From Firmicutes bacterium UBA3930 (lineage in GTDB: Bacteria; Bacillota; Clostridia; Caldicoprobacterales; Caldicoprobacteraceae), in assembly GCA_002385885.1 (NCBI GenBank), contig DGEI01000014.1, positions 2,361-44,175 of the forward strand: a stretch of DNA of 41,815 bases. Reading direction: 5' to 3'. The number at the start of each line of letters is the position of its first letter. Position 1 is the stretch's first letter. Positions 8,725 through 15,864 of the stretch are shown here, piece by piece. A model generated the notes under the pieces. That model searched no databases, was not told the origin of the DNA, and worked only from the letters and a program-made list of their open reading frames with translations. The position numbers and the translations under genes are program-made.

Positions 8725-8733
8725 GTTATAATT
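8725..8733 (+). promoter_or_regulatory. Extended -10 element before the 97-residue hypothetical gene
   Basis: The plus-strand sequence TGTTATAAT is a good extended -10 (TGnTATAAT). No good -35 sits 17 bp upstream, which is normal for extended -10 promoters. A leader of roughly 100 nt follows to the start codon. Confidence 0.45.
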
Positions 8734-8857
8734 ATCTGTGCGCTCCCGTTTGCGGCAGTACGATATATACAATTATTTCTGCATATTATATTATACCAAT
8801 CATTCCTCAGCGTTTTACTTCAACGGGGGTAAAAACGTGAAAGGGGGAATTGGTGGC

Positions 8858-9151
8858 ATGGCAGAACAGTACGTCAAAGAGTTTAACGCAGATTTGGGAG
8901 AGCTTTCACTTCTAACAGGGGGCAAGCATTGGAAAAGATTCAATGCCAACAAAATTTCAAAAATACAACATACTACCGGAACCAAAAAGGTATTGTTCTT
9001 TTCCAGGCCTGTGGAAAGAATAGAGATAATTATACAAGGTGAAGAAACTCCCTACATCATTCAAAAAGGGTCGATAAAAGATGATTTCCAATGGATAGTA
9101 GATGTACTTAAAAGATTTGCTGAAAAGAATAAGGTTCCCTTTACAGGATAA
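8858..9151 (+). CDS. Conserved-looking small hypothetical protein, 97 aa
   Basis: I do not recognise this protein. It is soluble, charged and compact, with alternating beta-like segments (KISKIQHTT, KVLFFSR, RIEIIIQG, PYIIQKGS) and a C-terminal helix (FQWIVDVLKRFAEKN). This could be a small PH-like or beta-barrel fold, but that is only an impression. ATG at 8858 is preceded by AAGGGGG at 10 nt; an in-frame GTG at 8837 with GGGGGT 6 nt before it is an equally good start and would add seven residues. It has its own promoter and a terminator at 9148-9178, so it is monocistronic. Confidence 0.65.
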   Translation: MAEQYVKEFNADLGELSLLTGGKHWKRFNANKISKIQHTTGTKKVLFFSRPVERIEIIIQGEETPYIIQKGSIKDDFQWIVDVLKRFAEKNKVPFTG

Positions 9152-9178
9152 GGTCCAGGTGATTCCTGGCCTTTTTTA
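9148..9178 (+). terminator. Terminator of the 97-residue hypothetical gene
   Basis: AAGGTCCAGG pairs with CCTGGCCTT (one bulged T) around a 5 nt loop and is followed by six T residues, just after the stop codon. Confidence 0.75.
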
Positions 9179-9268
9179 TAAGGCTTATTTAAGCGTTGGT
9201 GTTTCATTTCAGTTATAAAAACTTATAAATAGTATTAAATTATAATTTCATACAGGAGGGAATATGCA

Positions 9269-10708
9269 TTGAAGCAGTTAATACGGCAATTTCGGAAGAA
9301 AAAAAACAAACCGGATAATTATGGCCTGTCATCCCAGGAGTTTAATACCACCAGGCAAGTATTTCAGCGTATCGCTGAAGGCATTATAGATGCTTCAACA
9401 CAGATCAGCAGTTTCGATCTTCGGGCATCCTATTTTGCTGAGCTTATTACCCGTATAACCCAGCGTACCAGGGAGATTTCCCATTCCCTTGTTGCTATGG
9501 CCCAACAGACTTCAGCCAGCATGTCGGAGGTAGCCGAGGCAACGTCCCATTCTACAACATCGTTGATGGAGATTGCCCAGCAATCCAACACTATAGTCGA
9601 AAATATCAATAATAGTTCGCAAAAACTAAATCAGATCATGGGAAAAAACGAGCAGGCAATTCAAATTGCCCGCAGCATGCAGGAAGCCGTTGAAAACTTA
9701 ATTGCAAAACTGGAGCCGATTCGTGAAACAATAGGAGGTATTGATCAAATCGCGCGGAAAACCAATCTGCTGTCGCTTAATGCGGCAATAGAAGCTGCCC
9801 GTGCCGGAGAAGAAGGCAGGGGTTTTGCCGTAGTTGCAGATGAAATACGCAGATTGTCTGAAAGCACCACGCAGCTGCTGGATACCGCCAGAAAACTGGT
9901 AGAACAGATTGAAGATGCTTCTACCTCAAGCTCGGAAAGCGTTAAAAATACCATCTCAATCATCCATGAAATTAATGATGAATTGCTCATCGTAAATAAC
10001 AGGCTCAGTGAAAATACACACTCGGTTTCTAAAGTAAATAGCGAGATAGAAGAAGCTGCATCATTCAACCAGCAGCTCAACGCTTCAGTTCAGGAAGTAA
10101 CGGCAGCGTCCCACGTTTTAAACCAGGATGCAGAATCCCTTCACCATTCGTCTGTGGAACTGGAACAAGTCGGACAATCCCTGGAAGCTGCATCAGCATC
10201 CCTTGGTGATATAGAAAATACCCTTGATTCAATCTCCATTAAAGCAGGACATCTTGCCAGCACCAACCTTTGGCCGCTGCCCAACAGCAGTTTTATTGCT
10301 GCAATGGACAGGGCAATTGAAGCACATAAAAGATGGGTCCAGGATCTGAAAAATATGATTGACGATATGATAGTGTTACCCCTTCAAACGAACGAACATA
10401 AATGCAGTTTCGGACATTTTTACTATTCTGTTGTTCCTTCTCATCCCGAAATCCGCCAGCTGTGGGATGCCGTGGAGACGGAACATTCCAGGCTGCATAA
10501 CAATGCAAAAATCATTATCCAATATATAAATAATTATGAAAAGGATAAAGCATTGGAAACCTATGAACATACATTTGAGCTTTCCCGTAATATAATACAG
10601 ACGTTTTATAGAATACGGGAGATAGCCCAGTCGCTTGACCAAACCGAACAGTATCTGTTCACAAACAATATATCGGAGCTGTTTGATTCAGAGCATACCA
10701 GCCAATAA
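9269..10708 (+). CDS. Soluble methyl-accepting chemotaxis protein with C-terminal CZB zinc domain
   Basis: This chemoreceptor signals to CheA/CheW. No membrane segment is visible, so it should be cytoplasmic. Residues about 35-330 form the long coiled coil of the MCP signalling domain with the conserved hairpin tip (TNLLSLNAAIEAARAGE, then GFAVVADEIRRL). Residues about 345-430 match a chemoreceptor zinc-binding (CZB) domain: a His in EAHKRW, the Cys motif CSFGHFYYS, then His in SHPEIRQLW and EHSRLHNN. CZB domains bind zinc and are linked to sensing zinc or oxidants. The start is TTG at 9269 with AGGAGGG upstream; an ATG at 9264 opens only a two-codon frame overlapping it. No chemotaxis genes are adjacent. 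Confidence 0.9.
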   Translation: MKQLIRQFRKKKNKPDNYGLSSQEFNTTRQVFQRIAEGIIDASTQISSFDLRASYFAELITRITQRTREISHSLVAMAQQTSASMSEVAEATSHSTTSLMEIAQQSNTIVENINNSSQKLNQIMGKNEQAIQIARSMQEAVENLIAKLEPIRETIGGIDQIARKTNLLSLNAAIEAARAGEEGRGFAVVADEIRRLSESTTQLLDTARKLVEQIEDASTSSSESVKNTISIIHEINDELLIVNNRLSENTHSVSKVNSEIEEAASFNQQLNASVQEVTAASHVLNQDAESLHHSSVELEQVGQSLEAASASLGDIENTLDSISIKAGHLASTNLWPLPNSSFIAAMDRAIEAHKRWVQDLKNMIDDMIVLPLQTNEHKCSFGHFYYSVVPSHPEIRQLWDAVETEHSRLHNNAKIIIQYINNYEKDKALETYEHTFELSRNIIQTFYRIREIAQSLDQTEQYLFTNNISELFDSEHTSQ

Positions 10709-10727
10709 AATGAGACTATTGTCCTAG

Positions 10728-10756
10728 TTGAAAATACTTTACTTTTGTAATATAAT
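10728..10756 (+). promoter_or_regulatory. Promoter of the 31-residue membrane peptide gene
   Basis: TTGAAA (10728-10733) and TATAAT (10751-10756) have a 17 bp spacer. This strong sigma-A type promoter lies 60 bp before the small gene and shows that it is a separate unit from the chemoreceptor. Confidence 0.7.
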
Positions 10757-10817
10757 AAAATGTACTAAGGATGTGTTAAAGTCAGGTTATTTATTTACCT
10801 GTGAGGAGGGATAAGTA

Positions 10818-10913
10818 ATGTTCAAGTTCAAAAAGGTTTCTCCCACATTACTGTACATAATTACAATAATTTCCCTGGTCTTGTCAGGCATAGCCGGCAT
10901 GAAATGGGGATAA
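10818..10913 (+). CDS. Small single-pass membrane peptide, 31 aa
   Basis: The frame starts at ATG 10818 behind a strong GAGGAGGG ribosome binding site (spacing about 7 nt). It encodes a basic N-terminus (MFKFKKVSPT), one hydrophobic span (LLYIITIISLVLSGIAG) and a tail MKWG. A near-consensus promoter precedes it and a terminator follows, so the unit promoter-RBS-ORF-terminator is complete. I cannot name the family. It is not obviously related in sequence to the 43-residue peptide at 4277-4408. Confidence 0.65.
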   Translation: MFKFKKVSPTLLYIITIISLVLSGIAGMKWG

Positions 10914-10960
10914 TGAATTAGGAAATTACTCTGTATACATTCGTCTAAATCACCTCTACA

Positions 10961-10982
10961 AGCCCTGAATGGGCTTTTTTTT
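10961..10982 (+). terminator. Terminator after the 31-residue peptide gene
   Basis: AGCCC and GGGCT flank a 5 nt loop and are followed by eight T residues: a compact intrinsic terminator 48 bp after the stop. Confidence 0.8.
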
Positions 10983-11091
10983 CTGAATTTTTCTTATTTT
11001 TGCTGTTTTTTGAAGGATTTGCAAATATTTTATCGAATATAAATAACCAATTATCCAATCTTCAAAAAAATAATGGAAAGAGCGTAGCTTT

Positions 11092-12360
11092 ATGAGAAAC
11101 AAAGTATATGATAAGATTAGTAGTTTGTATATATTTGTCATAGCATTTGGTACACTCCCGTTATTGATTTATGCATATCCCTGGTTTTCGGTGGACAGGA
11201 TACCCGAAATGCTGTTCTGGATAGTACTGAATACCGCTGCAGAGCACAGGCCGCTTCTGATCCGAAAGTACGATGGCGTCAGCGAAATATCATTATCCTT
11301 TGCTACCCATCTGTGTATGCTTATACTTCTTGGCATACGGGGTGCAATACTAATTGCTGTTATCACTACGCTTATTATTGAAATCCTGTCAAAAAAGCCG
11401 TATTATAAAGCTTTTTTCAATACAGGCCAGTATTCGCTGACATTGCTGATAAGCGGCAGTTTGTTTTACTGGCTTAAACTCTCTCCGGAAAATATAACTC
11501 TTGATCTGGTAATGGATATGCCGGCCCTTATTGCCGGGGCTTGTTCCTACTACTTCTTAAATGTTTTCTTCGTAAGCATCGCAATATCATTAACAACAAA
11601 AACCCCGCTGCGCAATATATTCTTAAGCGACTTCAAAGTTATTGTAGGCTATTACCTGACGCTGGCCGCGGTAAGCGCTGCAGCTTCATCGATATACAAC
11701 CCGGAACGGCCTTACATAATATTGCTTATGGTTCCTCCTTTGATAATGATTGATCAATCCCTCAAAAGATACTACAGCCTCCGGGATGAAGCCATAGAAA
11801 CCCTGAAAGTTCTGGCCGAAGTCATAGATGCACGGGATGATTATACTGCCAGTCATTCAGCCAGGGTGGCAGAATACGCTAAAAAAATTGCCCAGCAGAT
11901 GAGACTGCCGGTGGATTATGCTAATATAATTGAAATAGCGGGTAAAGTACACGACCTTGGCAAAATCGGTGTACAGGATCATATACTCAAAAAGAAAGGC
12001 AGCTTAAACTCCGATGAAATGGAGCAGATTGAAAAACATACTGAGATCGGATACCGCCTGTTAAAAAATCTTAATCCTTACAAGACAGGAGCCATTTATG
12101 TCTTATATCACCATGAGCGTATAGACGGTATGGGATATCCTCACAGAATTTCGGATAACTCCATACCCCTTGGCGCAAAAATATTATCAGTTGCCGACAG
12201 CTACGATGCCATGACATCAGACCGTCCTTACCGCAAGGCATTAACCCAGGCTCAGGCTGTTGACGAATTGAAGCGTTGTTCAGGGACACAGTTTGATCCA
12301 AAAGTTGTTCAGTCTTTTATAGAGGTACTTAAACGGGATTATGACTATAAGGAGGAGTAA
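11092..12360 (+). CDS. Membrane HD-GYP domain protein (c-di-GMP phosphodiesterase)
   Basis: HD-GYP proteins hydrolyse cyclic di-GMP. The first ~215 residues are hydrophobic, with several membrane spans and no recognised sensor domain. The C-terminal half is a complete HD-GYP domain: DDYTASHSARVAEYA, the HD motif in VHDLGKIGV, a metal-binding His in KHTEIGYRLL, HHERIDGMGYP (the GYP motif) and LSVADSYDAMTSDRPYR. Key metal-binding residues are intact, so activity is likely. ATG at 11092 is preceded by GGAAAG at a long spacing, a weak site. The stop codon is immediately followed by the DUF5317 start, so the two genes form an operon. Confidence 0.92.
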   Translation: MRNKVYDKISSLYIFVIAFGTLPLLIYAYPWFSVDRIPEMLFWIVLNTAAEHRPLLIRKYDGVSEISLSFATHLCMLILLGIRGAILIAVITTLIIEILSKKPYYKAFFNTGQYSLTLLISGSLFYWLKLSPENITLDLVMDMPALIAGACSYYFLNVFFVSIAISLTTKTPLRNIFLSDFKVIVGYYLTLAAVSAAASSIYNPERPYIILLMVPPLIMIDQSLKRYYSLRDEAIETLKVLAEVIDARDDYTASHSARVAEYAKKIAQQMRLPVDYANIIEIAGKVHDLGKIGVQDHILKKKGSLNSDEMEQIEKHTEIGYRLLKNLNPYKTGAIYVLYHHERIDGMGYPHRISDNSIPLGAKILSVADSYDAMTSDRPYRKALTQAQAVDELKRCSGTQFDPKVVQSFIEVLKRDYDYKEE

Positions 12361-12924
12361 ATGTTTATCCTGTATGCCGTTGCAATTGGTATACTGATCG
12401 GCTATATAAGGGGAGGCCGTTTGAAATATCTTACACTGCATCCGCTCAAAAAACACGGGCTGGCTATAGGCGGCTTTATAATTCAGATTATCCTGTTTTC
12501 CGGGATACCCTTCTTAAGCGCGCTACCCCGCACCATTTCATTAGGTTTTCATATCATTTCGTATATATTACTGCTGTTTTTCATAGTATTAAACAGAAAA
12601 ATTACCGGTATCCCAGTTATAGGAACCGGTATATTTTCAAATGCCCTGGCCATCACATTAAACGGAGGTTACATGCCTGCATACGTCAGCAGCCTGGAAA
12701 GCACATCCATGGGAAAATACTCGGAATCAGTGACTCAGGGTGTTAATAATTCCATTGCTATCTCTGACAGCACAAAGCTCCCCTGGCTGTGTGATGTCTT
12801 TCATCTTCCGGAATGGCTTCCATTTTCCAATGTGTTCAGCATAGGCGATGTAATTATAGCAGTGGGAGTGTGTATCTACCTTGTCGTCAATATGCAATCC
12901 CCTAAAAAGAAAGCTCCCGGTTAA
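12361..12924 (+). CDS. DUF5317 family membrane protein
   Basis: This 187-residue protein has about five hydrophobic segments, beginning FILYAVAIGILIGYIRGG, and a conserved-looking loop (NALAITLNGGYMPAY) typical of the DUF5317 family. Function is unknown. The ATG follows the HD-GYP stop without a gap, with AAGGAGGAG placed inside the end of that gene, so the two are co-translated and perhaps work together at the membrane. The end of the protein (VQSPKKK-like basic tail) is cytoplasmic by the positive-inside rule. Confidence 0.7.
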   Translation: MFILYAVAIGILIGYIRGGRLKYLTLHPLKKHGLAIGGFIIQIILFSGIPFLSALPRTISLGFHIISYILLLFFIVLNRKITGIPVIGTGIFSNALAITLNGGYMPAYVSSLESTSMGKYSESVTQGVNNSIAISDSTKLPWLCDVFHLPEWLPFSNVFSIGDVIIAVGVCIYLVVNMQSPKKKAPG

Positions 12925-12966
12925 CTCAGCCAAAATACAGGTTTGAAGGCCGGCTTTTCTCTTCTT

Positions 12967-13509
12967 CTATTCGTCAGATATCGGCCCGGCAATTGCAGGC
13001 CCGCCGGCTTTGTAAAGTATCCCTATTATTACCATGGACACAATGAGTTCAGGAAGCAAAAAGCCTCCGTTATACAGTATTGAATAGATCCATGGGTTTT
13101 GCCCTTCCGGAGCAAAGCTGGCAAAGACCACCGCTCCTGATATGACATGGCATATAAACCTGCCAAGTACAGCTACAAATGTGCCGGACAAGATCCCTGC
13201 GATTCCTCTGTACCGGAATGAGCCTGCCAGACCAAGACAGGCAAATGCAATAATGTAATCAAATAAAATAGAAATAATGTGAAAACTCCATTTTGGCCCC
13301 AGTATAAACTGGAGTATGCCATATACCGCTCCGGCCAGTATTCCCTTAATATTACCCCATCTTACCGCAAAAAACATTATTGGAACCATGGAACCGGCCG
13401 TTACTGACCCGCCTTGAGGCAATTGGTAAATTACAATATAACTTAGTACCTGTGCCAGGGCTATCATCACCCCGGCTTCCACCAACATCCTTGCGTTCGT
13501 TCTTTTCAT
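12967..13509 (-). CDS. thiT: Energy-coupled thiamine transporter substrate-binding protein ThiT
   Basis: ThiT is the membrane S-component that binds thiamine and docks on the shared ECF transporter module (EcfAA'T) for ATP-driven uptake. The 180 aa protein has about six hydrophobic helices, a helix-1 region with ALAQVLSYIVIYQLPQGGSVTAGSM, and the family ligand-site segment FFAVRWGNIKG. ATG at 13509 has AGGAGAGG 7 nt upstream; the longer frame to 13566 crosses the leader terminator and is not real. The upstream TPP riboswitch confirms the substrate. No ecf module genes are adjacent, as expected for a group II ECF system. Confidence 0.95.
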   Translation of the reverse strand: MKRTNARMLVEAGVMIALAQVLSYIVIYQLPQGGSVTAGSMVPIMFFAVRWGNIKGILAGAVYGILQFILGPKWSFHIISILFDYIIAFACLGLAGSFRYRGIAGILSGTFVAVLGRFICHVISGAVVFASFAPEGQNPWIYSILYNGGFLLPELIVSMVIIGILYKAGGPAIAGPISDE

Positions 13510-13542
13510 CTTTAAACCTCTCCTTCTTTTGGCAGGGAGAAA

Positions 13543-13574
13543 AAAACTGCATGCCAACAAGAACATGCAGTTTT
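13543..13574 (-). terminator. Riboswitch-controlled terminator before thiT
   Basis: An 11 bp perfect stem (AAAACTGCATG, 13543-13553, with 13564-13574) has a 10 nt loop and runs into six T residues on the minus strand. It sits between the TPP aptamer and thiT, so it is the expression platform: TPP binding should favour termination. Confidence 0.85.
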
Positions 13575-13579
13575 ACTTA

Positions 13580-13675
13580 CAATTCGTTCCTACGCTGGCA
13601 TTACCCAGATCAGGTTCATGGGTCGGAGTCATACAACTCCCTCTCAGCCGAATTGCTTCAGCTCCCCGTCAGTAT
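13580..13675 (-). promoter_or_regulatory. TPP riboswitch (THI element) controlling thiT
   Basis: Read on the minus strand, the region contains the conserved thiamine pyrophosphate aptamer blocks in order: GGGGAGC, GCTGAGAGGG, ACCC-TGAACCTGATCTGGGT, TAATGCCAGCGTAGGAA. It is followed by a terminator and thiT, so the riboswitch should switch off thiamine uptake when TPP is plentiful. Confidence 0.95.
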
Positions 13676-13687
13676 TAATTTTGTATC

Positions 13688-13717
13688 ATACTAACACCCG
13701 AAGTTTACCTTTGTCAA
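13688..13717 (-). promoter_or_regulatory. Promoter of the TPP riboswitch-thiT transcript
   Basis: On the minus strand TTGACA (13717-13712) and TAGTAT (13693-13688) are 18 bp apart, ending about 12 bp before the aptamer begins. Confidence 0.65.
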
Positions 13718-13857
13718 TTTTAAAATAAGCGGTTATAGGCGATGTTTTCGCTTGTTTATGCCCGTCTTTATTATAATACTGCGAATTTTACTTTTTTTTG
13801 CAGGGTTATTTGGGATAAGCGGCTCATTTAAACGCCCGGAACCTGATATATAGTTAA

Positions 13858-13900
13858 GCCCGTTACTGCAGAAGCGCAAGCCTTTTCCACAGTAACAGGC
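13858..13900 (-). terminator. Hairpin after mgtE, probable terminator
   Basis: On the minus strand GCCTGTTACTG (13900-13890) pairs with CAGTAACGGGC (13868-13858) with one G-T pair, 18 bp after the mgtE stop. The following T tract is weak. Confidence 0.5.
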
Positions 13901-13918
13901 CTAATATCCGGATTTTAA

Positions 13919-15262
13919 CTAAACTACTATATGCAATATCCTTACAGCCAGTGAGAAGTATATTACTAAGGATACGGCATCAACAATTGTAGTTATCAGA
14001 GGACTTGCCATAATAGCAGGATCAAGGCCCACCTTTTTGGCGAGCAATGGCAGTGTACCGCCAATAAATTTAGCAAATACTACCGTTAAGAATAAAGTTA
14101 ACGATATAGTAAGCGTAATAGAAAGGTCATAACCTTCCAAGTAAAAAATTCTGATAAAGTTAACGCATGTCAATCCAAGCCCGACTAAAATGCTGACCAG
14201 GAGTTCTTTTCTAATTACCTTCAGTATATCAGTAAATTTCAATTCACCCAGGGCAAGGCTTCTAATTACCGTCACTGATGATTGGGAACCTGCATTTCCA
14301 CCGGTGTCCATCAGCATCGGAATAAAAGCCGTCAAGGCTACTACAGCTTCAATGGCAACCTGGTATCTTCGTATTATATAACCGCTTATGGTAGCAGAAA
14401 TCATTAATATCATGAGCCATACAATCCTCTTCCTGGCTAACATAACCGGATTAGCTTCCAGATATTCTATTTCAGAAGGCTGAATAGCGGCAATACGCTG
14501 GAAGTCCTCGGTATTCTCCTGTTCAATGACATCAACAATATCGTCGATAGTTATTATTCCTACCAGCCTTTTCTCCTGATCTACCACCGGCATCGCCAGA
14601 AAACCATACTTCTTAAATATATCAGCAATATCTTCCTGATCATCATAGGTGTTAACATAGATGACATCCGTTGTCATAATATCTTCAACCTTTACGTCAG
14701 GAGAAGCCAGAACCAGTTCTTTCAGCGAAACAATACCTTCCAGCCTGCGCCATGCATCGGTAACATAACACGTGTACACTATTTCCCTGTCCCGTCCTAT
14801 TCTGCGAATTTTCTCCAGGGCGTCTCTCACCGTCATCTCTTTTTTCAGGTCTACAAACTCTATGGTCATAAGGCTTCCTGCAGAATTGTCGGGATACTTG
14901 AGAAAATGGTTTATCAGATTTCGTTCTGCTTCGGAAACATTTCTCAATATCCTCTTAACTACATTAGCCGGCATCTCTTCCAAAAAATCAATCTTGTCAT
15001 CAAAGAACAGGTCATTCATTATTTCTATCAATTCTTTTTCATCCACCAGCGTGGATATTTCGCCCTGTCGCTCGGAGGAAAGATAGGAAAAAACATCGGC
15101 TGCAATCTCTTTAGGAAGTAACCTGAATGCAATAATGGCGTTTTTTGTGTCCAGTTCATCTATAAACTCAGCAATGTCGGGTATCTGTAACTCCTTTATC
15201 CTTTCTTTCAGTTCAACATACCTTTTCGCGGCCAGTAGTTCCTTAATATCTTCAAAAGCCAT
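13919..15262 (-). CDS. mgtE: Magnesium transporter MgtE
   Basis: MgtE is a dimeric, Mg2+-gated magnesium channel of the inner membrane. At 447 aa it has the full layout: an N-terminal MgtE_N superhelical domain (residues about 20-125), tandem CBS domains (about 130-250, including DIMTTDVIYVNTYDDQEDI and LVGIITIDDIVDVI), a connecting helix, and five membrane helices. The signature region AFIPMLMDTGGNAGSQSS lies in the second helix area, and the pore helix and C-terminus include MASPLITTIVDAVSLVIYF. ATG at 15262 is preceded by AAGGAGG 7 nt upstream. The gene is monocistronic, with a 600 bp leader region that may carry an M-box-like element (see findings). Confidence 0.95.
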   Translation of the reverse strand: MAFEDIKELLAAKRYVELKERIKELQIPDIAEFIDELDTKNAIIAFRLLPKEIAADVFSYLSSERQGEISTLVDEKELIEIMNDLFFDDKIDFLEEMPANVVKRILRNVSEAERNLINHFLKYPDNSAGSLMTIEFVDLKKEMTVRDALEKIRRIGRDREIVYTCYVTDAWRRLEGIVSLKELVLASPDVKVEDIMTTDVIYVNTYDDQEDIADIFKKYGFLAMPVVDQEKRLVGIITIDDIVDVIEQENTEDFQRIAAIQPSEIEYLEANPVMLARKRIVWLMILMISATISGYIIRRYQVAIEAVVALTAFIPMLMDTGGNAGSQSSVTVIRSLALGELKFTDILKVIRKELLVSILVGLGLTCVNFIRIFYLEGYDLSITLTISLTLFLTVVFAKFIGGTLPLLAKKVGLDPAIMASPLITTIVDAVSLVIYFSLAVRILHIVV

Positions 15263-15400
15263 ATCATTACCTCCTTTGCTCCATACGATTATTCTTCATA
15301 GCTATTGCATAATAATACCCCAATGCATGTAAAAACCACTGCCCCATGTTTTCCGTTTATATGATATGCATCCGGCATTCTTCTTTGGCATGTGTAATAT

Positions 15401-15445
15401 GCTTAAATCATATAGGAGCCAAAATAATGTATGGCTTAAATCATA
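15401..15445 (-). repeat. 12-nt direct repeat upstream of mgtE
   Basis: GCTTAAATCATA occurs at 15401-15412 and 15434-15445, 33 bp apart start to start (about three helical turns). It could be a paired operator or chance in an AT-rich leader. Confidence 0.5.
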
Positions 15446-15713
15446 AAAATTCTATATTATCATACAGGTTTTGTATTAAATATTATTAAATGGAAAACTG
15501 AGGCAGCAAAATGTACCACCCCCTTACACATTATTCTGTTTTTACTTCTGGGCAAATTACTAGGGCCGGCGTCCATTCTACCACCTCCATACAGTACTTG
15601 TAACAAAATGTAGGAATTCATGGCTTACCTTTTATAGAATATCACACTGCAGATGCAATTTCAAACAGGAAATGTGAATAATGCTGAAGCCTTTTCGCAA
15701 TGCGAGCTCCATA

Positions 15714-15803
15714 ATTATTCTTCACACAATGCTCATTGGCAATCATACTTTCGAGTATAGTGAAGGTGCAGAATGCTATTCCAGTTACCGGAGTGCAAGA
15801 CCA
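15714..15803. repeat. Dispersed 90-nt element, copy A
   Basis: This stretch aligns without gaps to 20818-20907, with 64 of 90 positions identical. Identical runs include TGCTCATTGG and AATCATACT, and both copies have a small hairpin (here ATACT-TTCG-AGTAT). Both copies lie just beyond the terminator of a minus-strand gene. It encodes nothing recognisable. Confidence 0.6.
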
Positions 15804-15824
15804 ATTTAAATGAAATACGCCAAA

Positions 15825-15855
15825 AAAATATAGCGGGCTATTTTGATAGCCCGCT
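15825..15855 (-). terminator. Terminator of the mutarotase-like gene
   Basis: On the minus strand AGCGGGCTA and TAGCCCGCT form a perfect 9 bp stem with a 6 nt loop, followed by ATATTTTTTT. Confidence 0.85.
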
Positions 15856-15864
15856 TCCTGGATT

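Larger units (their letters stand above)
15263..15831. other. Long intergenic region upstream of mgtE
   Basis: About 570 bp hold no gene. The part nearest mgtE (15350-15445) contains a GGCTCCTATA segment on the minus strand, an 8 bp inverted pair and a 12-nt direct repeat 33 bp apart. The far part (15714-15803) holds one copy of a 90-nt element that recurs at 20818-20907. The stretch between is AT-rich without recognisable structure. Short frames here have no ribosome sites. Confidence 0.6.

Noticed and set aside
8581..8737. SAM or SAH riboswitch before ahcY
   Set aside because: No conserved SAM-I, SAM-II or SAH core sequences are visible on the minus strand.
13510..13566. N-terminal extension of thiT
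   Set aside because: It would be encoded across the riboswitch terminator; ATG at 13509 has its own ribosome site.
15660..15750. Short frames starting MI-A/T-NEH in both copies of the 90-nt element
   Set aside because: The frames diverge after a few codons and lack ribosome sites, so the conservation is nucleotide-level, not protein-level.
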